A DNA stretch of 15,867 nt from DATCLA01 sp036564195 (lineage in GTDB: Bacteria > Bacillota > UBA4882 > UBA8346): assembly GCA_036564195.1 (NCBI GenBank), contig DATCLA010000017.1:1-15867 (forward strand), written 5' to 3'. The notes below the pieces were generated by a model. It saw only the letters and a program-made list of their open reading frames with translations, searched no databases and was not told the origin of the DNA. Below, piece after piece: positions 1-6,329 of this stretch (position 1 is its first letter; the number at the start of each line of letters is the position of its first letter). Both the position numbers and the translations under genes were made by a program.

Positions 1-435
1 GGAGTCTATAAACCGGAGTTAACGGAAATCCTGGCTGAAGTTTTGCACCGTTTGGGCATCAAACGAGTGATGGTAGTCCACGGCGCAGGTGGACTGGATG
101 AACTTTCGCTGGAAGGGCCGAATAAAGTCAGCTTTCTGGATCAAGGAGAAGTAAAGACCTTTTTTGTCCGTGCGGAAGAGTTAGGACTAGAGACAGCTTC
201 CAATCGGTTGTTAGCAGGAACGACTGCGGCAGAGAACGCCTTGTTGACTATTAGAATTTTAAGTGGAAATGAGCGAGGCCCCAAACGGGATGTGGTAGTC
301 TTAAATGCTGCTGCCGCCTTAATGGTAGGTGGGTGTGTACCGGATTTGCCGGCAGGGGTCGCCTTAGCCGGCCAACTGATTGACAACGGCAGTGCTTATC
401 AGAAACTGGAACAGTTGCGCCGGGTAGCGGTTTAA
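1..435 (+). CDS. trpD: Anthranilate phosphoribosyltransferase, C-terminal part (5' truncated by window edge)
   Basis: The reading frame is open from base 1 and gives the last ~144 residues of TrpD, about 40% of the usual ~340. TrpD transfers the phosphoribosyl group of PRPP to anthranilate in the second committed step of tryptophan synthesis, in the cytoplasm. The visible part holds the family motif VHGAGGLDELS (about residues 27-37 of the fragment) and the helix motif GPKRDVVVLNAAAAL near residues 93-107, both typical of the C-terminal alpha/beta domain. The glycine-rich PRPP loop and the anthranilate-binding residues of the N-terminal half lie outside the window. The TAA stop is followed 22 bases later by trpC, so the two are surely co-transcribed. 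No frameshift is seen. Confidence 0.96.
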   Translation, partial: GVYKPELTEILAEVLHRLGIKRVMVVHGAGGLDELSLEGPNKVSFLDQGEVKTFFVRAEELGLETASNRLLAGTTAAENALLTIRILSGNERGPKRDVVVLNAAAALMVGGCVPDLPAGVALAGQLIDNGSAYQKLEQLRRVAV

Positions 436-457
436 GCGGAGACCGGGAGGTGTAAAA

Positions 458-1240
458 GTGTTTTTGCAGCAGATCTTGGAAAAACAAGTTGCCGTGGTTG
501 TCCGGAGTAAAGCCCGCCGTCCCCTCCGGCAGCTCTTTGAAGAACTGGACCGTGCCAGTCCGGAACTGCGTCCCTTCAAAGAGCAGTTGTCAGGGGCAAC
601 ACTGCGCTTAATTGCTGAAGTAAAACAGGCATCACCTTCTAAAGGCCGCTTATGCCAAAATTTTAACCCCGGTGCGCTTGGAGTAAGTTATGAACAGGCC
701 GGCGCGGCAGCAATTTCAGTGTTAACGGAGGAAAGTTATTTCCAGGGTTCACTCGAGTATTTAAAGCTGGTTAAGGTAAAAACGCGCCGGACTCCGGTTT
801 TGCGTAAGGAATTTATAATCGACCCTTATCAAGTGGTAGAGGCCAGAGTATATGGTGCTGACGCGGTATTATTGATTGTAGCGGCCTTAACGCCGGATCG
901 GTTGGAACAGTTGATTACCGAAACCCAAAACCTGGGGATGACACCACTGGTTGAGGTCCATAACCGCGATGAACTCCGAATCGCCTTGGACTGTGGCGCG
1001 ACAGTGATTGGGATAAACAACCGGGACCTGCATACTTTGGAAGTATCGCTGGAGACGACCTACCGTTTGGCAGCGGATTTGCCGGCGGGGGTGATTAAGG
1101 TTTCCGAAAGCGGGATCTCCTGCCGTAATGATCTGATTAACTTGGAAAGGGCCGGCGTTAACGCGGTGTTAATAGGGGAAGCATTGGTGACAGCGGCGGA
1201 CCCGGGTCGAAAAATTAACGAATTGTTGGGAGTGGTCTGA
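458..1240 (+). CDS. trpC: Indole-3-glycerol phosphate synthase
   Basis: This monofunctional 260-residue TrpC closes the indole ring, converting CdRP to indole-3-glycerol phosphate. It starts at GTG, with GGGAGGTG (445-452) five bases upstream. The (beta/alpha)8 barrel signature residues are all present: Glu54 and Lys56 in LIAEVKQASPSKG, Lys117 in LRKEF, Glu166 in PLVEVHNRDEL, Asn187 in GINNRDL, and Glu217-Ser218 in SESGI. The phosphate-binding end VLIGEALV is near residue 238. These match the known catalytic and ligand-binding positions of the family, so the enzyme should be active. There is no fusion to TrpF, unlike in enteric bacteria. Its TGA stop shares one base with the trpF ATG (TGATG), which predicts translational coupling. 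Confidence 0.97.
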   Translation: MFLQQILEKQVAVVVRSKARRPLRQLFEELDRASPELRPFKEQLSGATLRLIAEVKQASPSKGRLCQNFNPGALGVSYEQAGAAAISVLTEESYFQGSLEYLKLVKVKTRRTPVLRKEFIIDPYQVVEARVYGADAVLLIVAALTPDRLEQLITETQNLGMTPLVEVHNRDELRIALDCGATVIGINNRDLHTLEVSLETTYRLAADLPAGVIKVSESGISCRNDLINLERAGVNAVLIGEALVTAADPGRKINELLGVV

Positions 1241-1851
1241 TGATCCCGGTTAAAATCTGTGGTATCACCAGCCGGAAAGACGCCTGCGCAGCGATTAGCC
1301 ACGGTGTCCAGGCTTTAGGGTTTGTGATGGCGCCTTCACTGCGGCAGGTCACTGCGGCGACCGTTCGCGAGATTACCGCTCACATATCACCTTTAGTGAT
1401 CAAGGTTGGGGTTTTTGTCAACGAAGATCCTTGGGTGATTAAAGAATTATTACGGGATTGCCGTCTGGATCTGGCCCAGCTGCATGGTGAGGAAACTCCG
1501 GAGGATTGTGAAATCCTGGCTGGCCGGGTGATCAAAACTTTTAAAGCAGGTCAAGACCTTCCCGACCCTGTCTGGAAAGAGGCCAGGCTGCGGGGAATCT
1601 TAATCGATACTTATTCTGCCACTGCTTGCGGAGGGACGGGTCAAACTTGGGACTGGAGTCTGGTTGCGGCTTACCGTAGCCTGGGTTGGCCGTTAATCCT
1701 GGCCGGCGGTTTGAATGCCGCTAATATCGGTGCCGCAATCCATCAGGTGCATCCGGACGGGCTGGACCTTTCCAGCGGAGTCGAGGTGCAACCGGGCGTG
1801 AAGGACGAGAAGAAAATTAGTGAACTGATGCAGGTAATCAATGGTCTGTGA
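1240..1851 (+). CDS. trpF: Phosphoribosylanthranilate isomerase
   Basis: The 203-residue TrpF carries out the Amadori rearrangement of PRA to CdRP, the step before TrpC. Cys7 in VKICGIT and Asp123 in GILIDTYS are the general base and acid pair of the family. QLHGEE (about 80-85), LAGGLNAAN and LDLSSGVEVQPGVKD near the C-terminus are the phosphate-binding and late-barrel motifs. The usual SPR of the early phosphate loop reads SLR here (about residues 33-35), a mild deviation that keeps the arginine. The start ATG overlaps the trpC stop, and GGGAGTGG inside the trpC end serves as the ribosome binding site. A 76-base gap follows before trpB, the largest inside this operon segment. Confidence 0.96.
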   Translation: MIPVKICGITSRKDACAAISHGVQALGFVMAPSLRQVTAATVREITAHISPLVIKVGVFVNEDPWVIKELLRDCRLDLAQLHGEETPEDCEILAGRVIKTFKAGQDLPDPVWKEARLRGILIDTYSATACGGTGQTWDWSLVAAYRSLGWPLILAGGLNAANIGAAIHQVHPDGLDLSSGVEVQPGVKDEKKISELMQVINGL

Positions 1852-1878
1852 CTGGGAGTACTGAGGATTGCTGCGCTA

Positions 1879-1909
1879 TTGATCTTCCCATCGGAAGTTT
1901 TACTATGAT
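1879..1909 (+). promoter_or_regulatory. Promoter-like motif in the trpF-trpB gap
   Basis: The gap has TTGATC (1879-1884) and TATGAT (1904-1909), separated by 19 bases. The hexamers are decent but the spacer is long. A small 5-bp hairpin, CTTCC/GGAAG (1884-1888 with 1893-1897) followed by TTTT, lies between them. This could be a weak internal promoter for trpBA, a pausing site, or chance. Nothing else in the gap suggests a gene. Confidence 0.25.
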
Positions 1910-1927
1910 AAGCTTGGAGTGATTTTA

Positions 1928-3115
1928 ATGTCTAAGGTACAAGATTGGTATTTTGGGGCCTATGGTGGGCGGTTTGTTCCGGAAACTCTGATGCCGGCTT
2001 TGGAAGAGCTGGAACAGGCATATCGCCGCTGTGCCTCAGACCCGGATTTTCAGGAGGAACTGGCACGGTTATTCCGGGAGTATTCGGGGCGTCCTACTGC
2101 TTTAACTTTCGCGGACCGGTTCAGCAAAGCACTGGGTCAGGCAAAAGTCTATCTAAAACGGGAAGACTTGAACCATACCGGAGCTCATAAGATTAATAAT
2201 ACTTTAGGTCAAATTCTACTAGCCAAGCGGATGGGGAAAAAGCGGATCATTGCCGAAACCGGCGCCGGTCAGCACGGAGTGGCTACTGCCACGGTAGCGG
2301 CCAAGTTTGGCCTGGAGTGTGTGGTGTATATGGGTGAAGTGGATATGACCCGGCAAGCGTTGAATGTTTTCAGAATGAGGCTTTTAGGTGCGGAGGTCCG
2401 GCCGGTCAGCTCCGGCAGCCGGACCTTGAAAGATGCCGGTAATGAGGCCTTACGTGATTGGGTCAGTAATGTTGATGACACCTATTTCCTCTTCGGCTCG
2501 GTGGCGGGGCCGCATCCTTATCCGATGATGGTACGGGATTTTCAGGCGGTAATCGGTAGGGAAACCAAGGCTCAATTACTGGAGAGAGAAGGCCGCCTGC
2601 CGGATTACGTCGTAGCCTGTGTCGGAGGCGGCAGTAATGCCATGGGGATCTTCCATGAGTTTCTGCCCGACCGGACCGTCCGTTTAATCGGAGTAGAAGC
2701 TGCCGGACGGGGCTTGGCTAGTGGCGCGCATGCGGCGTCATTGAATGCCGGTAAACCAGGGATCTTCCAAGGGGCCAAAAGCTACCTGCTGTCGGATGCA
2801 GACGGGCAGGTGCTTGAGGCTTATTCGATTTCAGCCGGTTTGGACTATCCGGGAGTCGGCCCGGAACACAGTTTTTTGAAAGACAGCGGCCGGGCGGTTT
2901 ATGAGGCAATCACCGACCAGGAGGCATTGGCGGCGTTTAAATTTTTAGCGCAAACCGAGGGAATCATTCCGGCGCTGGAGAGCGCTCACGCTGTCGCTGC
3001 TGCAATGAAACTGGCCCGGGAGGTAAGTAAAGGAAGCATTATAGTGATTAATATTTCGGGACGGGGAGATAAAGATATCTTTTCGGTAGCGGAGACAATG
3101 GGGGTGCGGTTATGA
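1928..3115 (+). CDS. trpB: Tryptophan synthase beta chain
   Basis: The 395-residue TrpB condenses indole with L-serine using PLP, as the beta subunit of the alpha2-beta2 complex. I chose the ATG at 1928 over the in-frame GTG at 1919, because TTGGAG (about 1914-1919) is correctly spaced before it and the GTG lies on that site. LNHTGAHKINN carries the Schiff-base Lys88. Glu110 in AETGAGQHG is the catalytic glutamate. GGGSNAMG (233-240) binds the PLP phosphate. The N-terminal YFGAYGGRFVPETL and length fit the classical TrpB1 type rather than TrpB2. The stop overlaps the trpA start by four bases (ATGA), as expected for two subunits made in equal amounts. Confidence 0.98.
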   Translation: MSKVQDWYFGAYGGRFVPETLMPALEELEQAYRRCASDPDFQEELARLFREYSGRPTALTFADRFSKALGQAKVYLKREDLNHTGAHKINNTLGQILLAKRMGKKRIIAETGAGQHGVATATVAAKFGLECVVYMGEVDMTRQALNVFRMRLLGAEVRPVSSGSRTLKDAGNEALRDWVSNVDDTYFLFGSVAGPHPYPMMVRDFQAVIGRETKAQLLEREGRLPDYVVACVGGGSNAMGIFHEFLPDRTVRLIGVEAAGRGLASGAHAASLNAGKPGIFQGAKSYLLSDADGQVLEAYSISAGLDYPGVGPEHSFLKDSGRAVYEAITDQEALAAFKFLAQTEGIIPALESAHAVAAAMKLAREVSKGSIIVINISGRGDKDIFSVAETMGVRL

Positions 3116-3891
3116 ACCGGGTTAAGTCCAGGTTTGCGTTATTACTGGAACAAAAAGCCAAGGCACTGATTCCCTATATTATGGCAGGGGATCCTGATCT
3201 GGCGGCCACAGTCCGCTTAATTGCAGCATTGGTGGAAGCTGGCGTGGATTTGATTGAGGTTGGGGTGCCTTTTTCCGACCCTTTAGCGGACGGAGCGGTG
3301 ATCCAGGCTGCCGGTCAACGGGCCTTGCGTAATGGTTGTACGGTTGAGAAAATTTTTAAAACCTTAAAACCGGTCCTGGCGGATTTGCCAATCCCGGCGT
3401 TACTAATGATCTATTATAATCAGATTTACCAAAGAGGGGTGGCGGCATTTTTAGAAGCTGCGGCTATTGCGGGAGTTTCCGGCTTGATTATTCCCGATCT
3501 TCCGCCGGACGACTCGGAAGAATTACAACAACTGGCACCGCAATACCGGATCGCTTTAAATTTTCTGGTGGCCCCGACCAGCACTAAAGCACGGATGATT
3601 AAGGTAGCGGAGGCTTCTACCGGTTTTGTGTATGCGGTTTCATTAAAAGGAGTTACCGGGGTCAGACAGAGCTTGCCGCCGGAACTGCCGCAATTTATCC
3701 GTAATGTGAAGGCGGTAACCTCTAAGCCGGTAGCAGTCGGCTTCGGGATTGCTACCCCGGAACAGGCCCATCTGGTTGCCGGCCTGGCTGACGGGGTGAT
3801 TGTAGGTAGTGCTGTGGTGCAAGCTGCTGCCAGTGACCCTACCTTTAAACAGGTAAAAGCGTTGGTTTCCGGGATTAAAAAGGCGCTTTAA
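3112..3891 (+). CDS. trpA: Tryptophan synthase alpha chain
   Basis: The 259-residue TrpA cleaves indole-3-glycerol phosphate to indole and glyceraldehyde 3-phosphate. Indole then tunnels to TrpB. The catalytic Glu49 and Asp60 fall at the canonical positions in the LIEVGVPFSDPLADG region. PYIMAGDPD (21-29) and the late phosphate loop GFGIATPEQ and GVIVGSAVV are intact. It is the last gene of the trp block. Translation is coupled to trpB through the ATGA overlap. The next gene has its own promoter 66 bases after the stop, so trpA probably ends the operon. Confidence 0.98.
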   Translation: MNRVKSRFALLLEQKAKALIPYIMAGDPDLAATVRLIAALVEAGVDLIEVGVPFSDPLADGAVIQAAGQRALRNGCTVEKIFKTLKPVLADLPIPALLMIYYNQIYQRGVAAFLEAAAIAGVSGLIIPDLPPDDSEELQQLAPQYRIALNFLVAPTSTKARMIKVAEASTGFVYAVSLKGVTGVRQSLPPELPQFIRNVKAVTSKPVAVGFGIATPEQAHLVAGLADGVIVGSAVVQAAASDPTFKQVKALVSGIKKAL

Positions 3892-3892
3892 T

Positions 3893-3910
3893 CCCTTTCC
3901 CGGGAGAGGG
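3893..3910 (+). terminator. Hairpin directly after trpA (possible weak terminator)
   Basis: Bases 3893-3899 pair with 3904-3910 (CCCTTTC with GAGAGGG, one T-G wobble) around a CCGG loop, one base after the trpA stop. The stem is G+C-rich, but no T-run follows (next bases TAAGAGG). It is therefore not a standard intrinsic terminator. It may be a 3'-end stabiliser or need a factor. Confidence 0.4.
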
Positions 3911-3957
3911 TAAGAGGATGTGGGTCCGGAGATATTGAAGAAAACTTTGCACGAGAC

Positions 3958-3986
3958 TTGACTTGACTATGGATGTTTATTATGCT
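3958..3986 (+). promoter_or_regulatory. Sigma-A-type promoter for the TPR gene
   Basis: TTGACT (3958-3963) and TATGCT (3981-3986) are separated by exactly 17 bases. They lie 46 bases upstream of the TTG start of the TPR gene. A second TTGACT at 3963-3968 is a direct-repeat copy but leaves too short a spacer. Initiation is expected near 3992, which gives a short leader of about 40 bases. Confidence 0.65.
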
Positions 3987-4031
3987 AACGTTGTAAATCA
4001 AGAATGAAATACAATGATAGCGAGGTAACAC

Positions 4032-5762
4032 TTGATACACGTCATTCCGTTTACGGCGGACCCGGAACCATCATATCTGCCTTTATTATCAAGGGGGTTA
4101 TCAGATCTGTCAGTGCTCTGGTTAAATACGGCCCAAATTGAGGCCCAGGTTAACCTGGATCTAAAGGCGGTTAGCCGGCAGCCGCCAGCCGCCAGTCCGG
4201 CCCAGGTACCTTTAAGGAATGGCCAGGAGCTCTGGCTGTCCGGAGCAGTTAAATATGATCATGGTCTGATTATGGAGTGGTATCTTTATGATCCGGACCA
4301 AGGGAAGACTGCGTATTACGCGCGTTTTAAAGCTGCCGAAGCCCGGTTCATGAAGGAATGGCTCAACCATTTGAAAGATTTAATCACCCGGTTTCAGGGA
4401 GTTGAGGCCGGGGTTGTGGATAAGTTAGCTGTCACCAATTCGCTACCGGCCTTTTTAGAGTACCGCAAAGGTCTGGAACTACTTTCACAGGCTAAAACCA
4501 AACAATTGAAAGAGCAAGGCCTGGAGAACCTCTTAACTGCGGTTGCCTATGATGCTGATTTTTTTGAAGCGATCGATGTGTTGTTGCTATTTGCCTTACA
4601 AAACAATCAACCGGATGATTTTACCACTCATCTTAACTTGTTGGAGCGTTTACGGCACCTTGCCAAGGGTTATCCGCGAATTTTGTTGGTAATGGCGGAG
4701 CTTTATTGGCAATTACATAATCTCGTACAGACTGAGCAACTCTTGAGCGAACTAGTGGCCGGTTTCCCCGATTTTGCTGAGGGCTGGATCCGTCTGGCTT
4801 TATATTATCACAGTACCCAACGGCAGAACGAAGCCTTGGTAACTTTGCAAAATCTGCTGGACCGCGACAGTCAAAACTTAGTTGCTCTAGACTTAATAGG
4901 GGCAATTTATGCCGGCATGGGGGAACGGGCTTTAGCGAAGCAAGCTTGGCTGAAAGTATTGCAACTGGACAGTTCACGGGTCAATGTCTTGAATAACCTG
5001 GGCTTGCTGGCTGAAGAAGATAAAGAGCCCAATCAGGCCGAATCCTTTTATCAGCAGGCAATTACAGTTAATAATCAATGGTGGGTTTCTTATTATAATT
5101 ATGGAGCTTTCTGCCGACGTCAAGGACGCTTGGATGAAGCCGTGCTCTGGTTCGAGAAAGCCGGGCAGCTGAACGGCAATGAATTTCAGATTTTTTATTA
5201 TTGGGCGCTGACTTTATTTGAATTGGAGCGCTTTAGCGAGGCTCAGGAAGTCTTACTGCATTTGCTGAAGATCGCGCCGGACAATTTGGTGCGGCAACAG
5301 AGCCTGGAAATGTTGAGCCGCTTTAATCTACCTGAGGTCACGTTAGGTTTAAAACTCTGCCAATTAGAAAAGGTTGCGGAAACTACCCAATCTTTAGCAT
5401 TAATTACCGCCATGCTTAAACTGGGTTTTGCCGCCCGTAAAAACTGGTTTTACTGGTATTTATGGGGTAAAGTAGCCATGAACTGCAAGCACAGCCGGCT
5501 GGCAAGGGTTTTTTGGGAACAGGGGTTAAAATTTGGACCAAAGTTTCCTTTATTAAAGAGTCTGGGGCTTTATTATTGGGAAACCAAGCAATTCCGGAAA
5601 GCCCTCCCTCTCTTCAAACTAGCCTATCAATTTCATCACCACGACCGGGATTTATGCCAGGCGTATTTACAAACCTTAATCTACCTGGGTGAAGGAACTC
5701 AATCCGACATCCAGGCGTTCCTGGGAGATCAGGCCTTTTTAGATGAGAGTCTTCCGGAATAG
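4032..5762 (+). CDS. Tetratricopeptide-repeat protein with a TolB-like N-terminal domain
   Basis: The 576-residue protein starts at TTG, with GAGGT (4022-4026) five bases upstream and no better start nearby. No signal peptide or membrane segment is visible, so it is probably cytoplasmic. Residues 1-120 begin IHVIPFTADPEPSYLPLLSRGLSDL and later read LWLSGAVKYDHGLIMEWYLYD. This resembles the TolB-like 'VAVLPF...DPE..YL..G...DL' domain that precedes TPRs in some regulatory and adenylate-cyclase-like proteins. That assignment is my inference. TPR-like helical pairs run from about 215 to 418 and again from about 475 to 540. The clearest is residues 351-384 (YYNYGAFCRRQGRLDEAVLWF). Asp, Trp, Tyr and Phe are plentiful and no catalytic motif is seen. 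It has its own promoter and no operon partner. A scaffold or protein-interaction role is likely, but the partner is unknown. Confidence 0.85.
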   Translation: MIHVIPFTADPEPSYLPLLSRGLSDLSVLWLNTAQIEAQVNLDLKAVSRQPPAASPAQVPLRNGQELWLSGAVKYDHGLIMEWYLYDPDQGKTAYYARFKAAEARFMKEWLNHLKDLITRFQGVEAGVVDKLAVTNSLPAFLEYRKGLELLSQAKTKQLKEQGLENLLTAVAYDADFFEAIDVLLLFALQNNQPDDFTTHLNLLERLRHLAKGYPRILLVMAELYWQLHNLVQTEQLLSELVAGFPDFAEGWIRLALYYHSTQRQNEALVTLQNLLDRDSQNLVALDLIGAIYAGMGERALAKQAWLKVLQLDSSRVNVLNNLGLLAEEDKEPNQAESFYQQAITVNNQWWVSYYNYGAFCRRQGRLDEAVLWFEKAGQLNGNEFQIFYYWALTLFELERFSEAQEVLLHLLKIAPDNLVRQQSLEMLSRFNLPEVTLGLKLCQLEKVAETTQSLALITAMLKLGFAARKNWFYWYLWGKVAMNCKHSRLARVFWEQGLKFGPKFPLLKSLGLYYWETKQFRKALPLFKLAYQFHHHDRDLCQAYLQTLIYLGEGTQSDIQAFLGDQAFLDESLPE

Positions 5763-5765
5763 CCA

Positions 5766-5790
5766 ATTGTTACCTTTCTTTGGTAATAAT
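5766..5790 (+). terminator. Hairpin after the TPR gene
   Basis: ATTGTTACC (5766-5774) pairs with GGTAATAAT (5782-5790), nine pairs including one G-T wobble, around a TTTCTTT loop, four bases after the TAG stop. The following sequence is A+T-rich but has no clean T-run. It is a possible weak terminator for the TPR transcript, placed just before the next promoter. Confidence 0.35.
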
Positions 5791-5799
5791 AATATTACT

Positions 5800-5828
5800 T
5801 TTACAATATTAACAAATTATGTTAAAAT
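5800..5828 (+). promoter_or_regulatory. Extended -10 promoter upstream of the structured leader
   Basis: TTTACA (5800-5805), a 17-base spacer and TAAAAT (5823-5828), with TG one base before the -10 (TGTTAAAAT). This is a well-formed sigma-A promoter with an extended -10. It would start transcription near 5835, producing a leader of about 190 bases before the small gene at 6027. Confidence 0.6.
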
Positions 5829-5874
5829 AGATTAAAACAGCTTATTTAGGCGGTTTCATGTTTCATATAATTGA

Positions 5875-5983
5875 AGGAATTGCATAATTACCTTAATAAG
5901 CCCTTTAGTCACAATCTATGGCGACTAGCCCGGAGGTATCTGTCAATAGATTGTGAGCCAAAGCTTAAATCTATGTAATTCCT
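5875..5983 (+). ncRNA. Long imperfect RNA rod: candidate structured leader or small RNA
   Basis: Three stacked helices can be drawn by hand. P1 pairs 5875-5886 with 5972-5983 (12 pairs, one G-U). P2 pairs 5897-5900 with 5964-5967 and, after a two-base bulge, 5903-5906 with 5960-5963. P3 pairs 5909-5919 with 5946-5956 (11 perfect pairs) and closes a 26-base loop (5920-5945). The loop can alternatively be engaged by TAGTC (5906-5910) with GACTA (5923-5927), which competes with the base of P3. The element lies between a good promoter and a 51-codon gene. I recognise no known riboswitch class. It could be a cis-regulatory leader, an independent small RNA, or the remnant of a palindromic repeat. 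Confidence 0.5.
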
Positions 5984-6026
5984 ATGAACTTACCGGAGAT
6001 AGTATTCAAGAATGGAGGGACCAATA

Positions 6027-6182
6027 ATGAACTGGCTGGCGGTGTTGGCGATCGGAGCGGCACTCTTTTTTGGTCTGAAATTATTTTTAAAAACCTTAAA
6101 ATTAATTGCGATTATTACTATTGTAGCGGTAGTGATCGGAGTTCTTTGGATGTGGCAGCAGGGGTTGCTGCCTTTAAAGTAA
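6027..6182 (+). CDS. Small hydrophobic membrane protein, 51 residues
   Basis: The ATG at 6027 follows GGAGGG (6014-6019) by seven bases. The frame runs 51 codons to TAA. The product starts MNWLAVLAIGAALFFG, a hydrophobic stretch (about residues 3-16). A basic linker with Lys18, Lys22 and Lys25 follows, then a second hydrophobic segment (about 26-43) ending in LWMWQQG and a short tail. This suggests a helical hairpin in the membrane with the lysine loop facing the cytoplasm. I do not recognise a family. The strong ribosome binding site, the dedicated promoter and the regular alternation of hydrophobic and basic residues argue that it is real. A longer overlapping frame starting at 5984 lacks these features. 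The structured leader upstream may regulate it. Confidence 0.7.
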   Translation: MNWLAVLAIGAALFFGLKLFLKTLKLIAIITIVAVVIGVLWMWQQGLLPLK

Positions 6183-6183
6183 T

Positions 6184-6204
6184 CGTTAGGGTATAACCTT
6201 AGCG
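6184..6204 (+). terminator. Hairpin one base after the small membrane protein gene
   Basis: CGTTAGGGT (6184-6192) pairs with ACCTTAGCG (6196-6204), nine pairs including two G-T wobbles, with a three-base loop. No T-run follows. It may mark the 3' end of the small transcript, but as an intrinsic terminator it is weak. Confidence 0.35.
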
Positions 6205-6219
6205 ACGGGAAGATATTAC

Positions 6220-6248
6220 TTGTAAAATAAACTTGAGTGTGTTAAAAT
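6220..6248 (+). promoter_or_regulatory. Promoter of the rimP-nusA-infB operon
   Basis: TTGTAA (6220-6225), 17 bases, then TAAAAT (6243-6248) with an upstream TG, again forming TGTTAAAAT as in the promoter at 5800. An alternative pair, TTGAGT (6233-6238) with TATAAA (6254-6259), has a 15-base spacer and is less convincing. Either would place the start just ahead of the leader hairpin at 6267. Confidence 0.55.
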
Positions 6249-6266
6249 TATTTTATAAAGTTTACG

Positions 6267-6294
6267 GAAAGAGTGGGGGCAATCCCACTCTTTC
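6267..6294 (+). promoter_or_regulatory. Leader hairpin upstream of rimP
   Basis: GAAAGAGTGGG (6267-6277) pairs perfectly over 11 bases with CCCACTCTTTC (6284-6294) around the loop GGCAAT. The next bases, GGTTTGTAAG, contain only short T stretches. It lies between the operon promoter and rimP, so it will sit near the 5' end of the mRNA. From memory, similar AAAGAGTGGG hairpins occur before rimP in other Bacillota. It could act as an attenuator, a 5' stabiliser, or a processing or autoregulatory site. Confidence 0.6.
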
Positions 6295-6329
6295 GGTTTG
6301 TAAGCTTAAAATCAGGAGGTCCATACCGA

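Noticed and set aside
3918..3938. Six-codon frame MWVRRY after trpA with GGGAGAGGG upstream, resembling a Trp-containing leader peptide
   Set aside because: It lies downstream of the trp genes and upstream of the TPR promoter, with only one Trp codon and no antiterminator/terminator pair after it.
5918..5956. 12-codon open frame (ATG to TGA) within the apical stem-loop of the RNA rod, a possible leader peptide
   Set aside because: There is no ribosome binding site ahead of it, its start and stop lie inside the paired stem, and the length is within chance expectation.
5875..5983. Possibility that the RNA rod is a MITE with 12-bp terminal inverted repeats
   Set aside because: No target-site duplication is visible in the flanks and no second copy occurs in the window. 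A genome-wide search would be needed to revive this idea.
5984..6196. 70-codon frame overlapping the small membrane protein in another phase
   Set aside because: No recognisable features, while the 6027 frame has a strong ribosome binding site and a coherent hydrophobic pattern.
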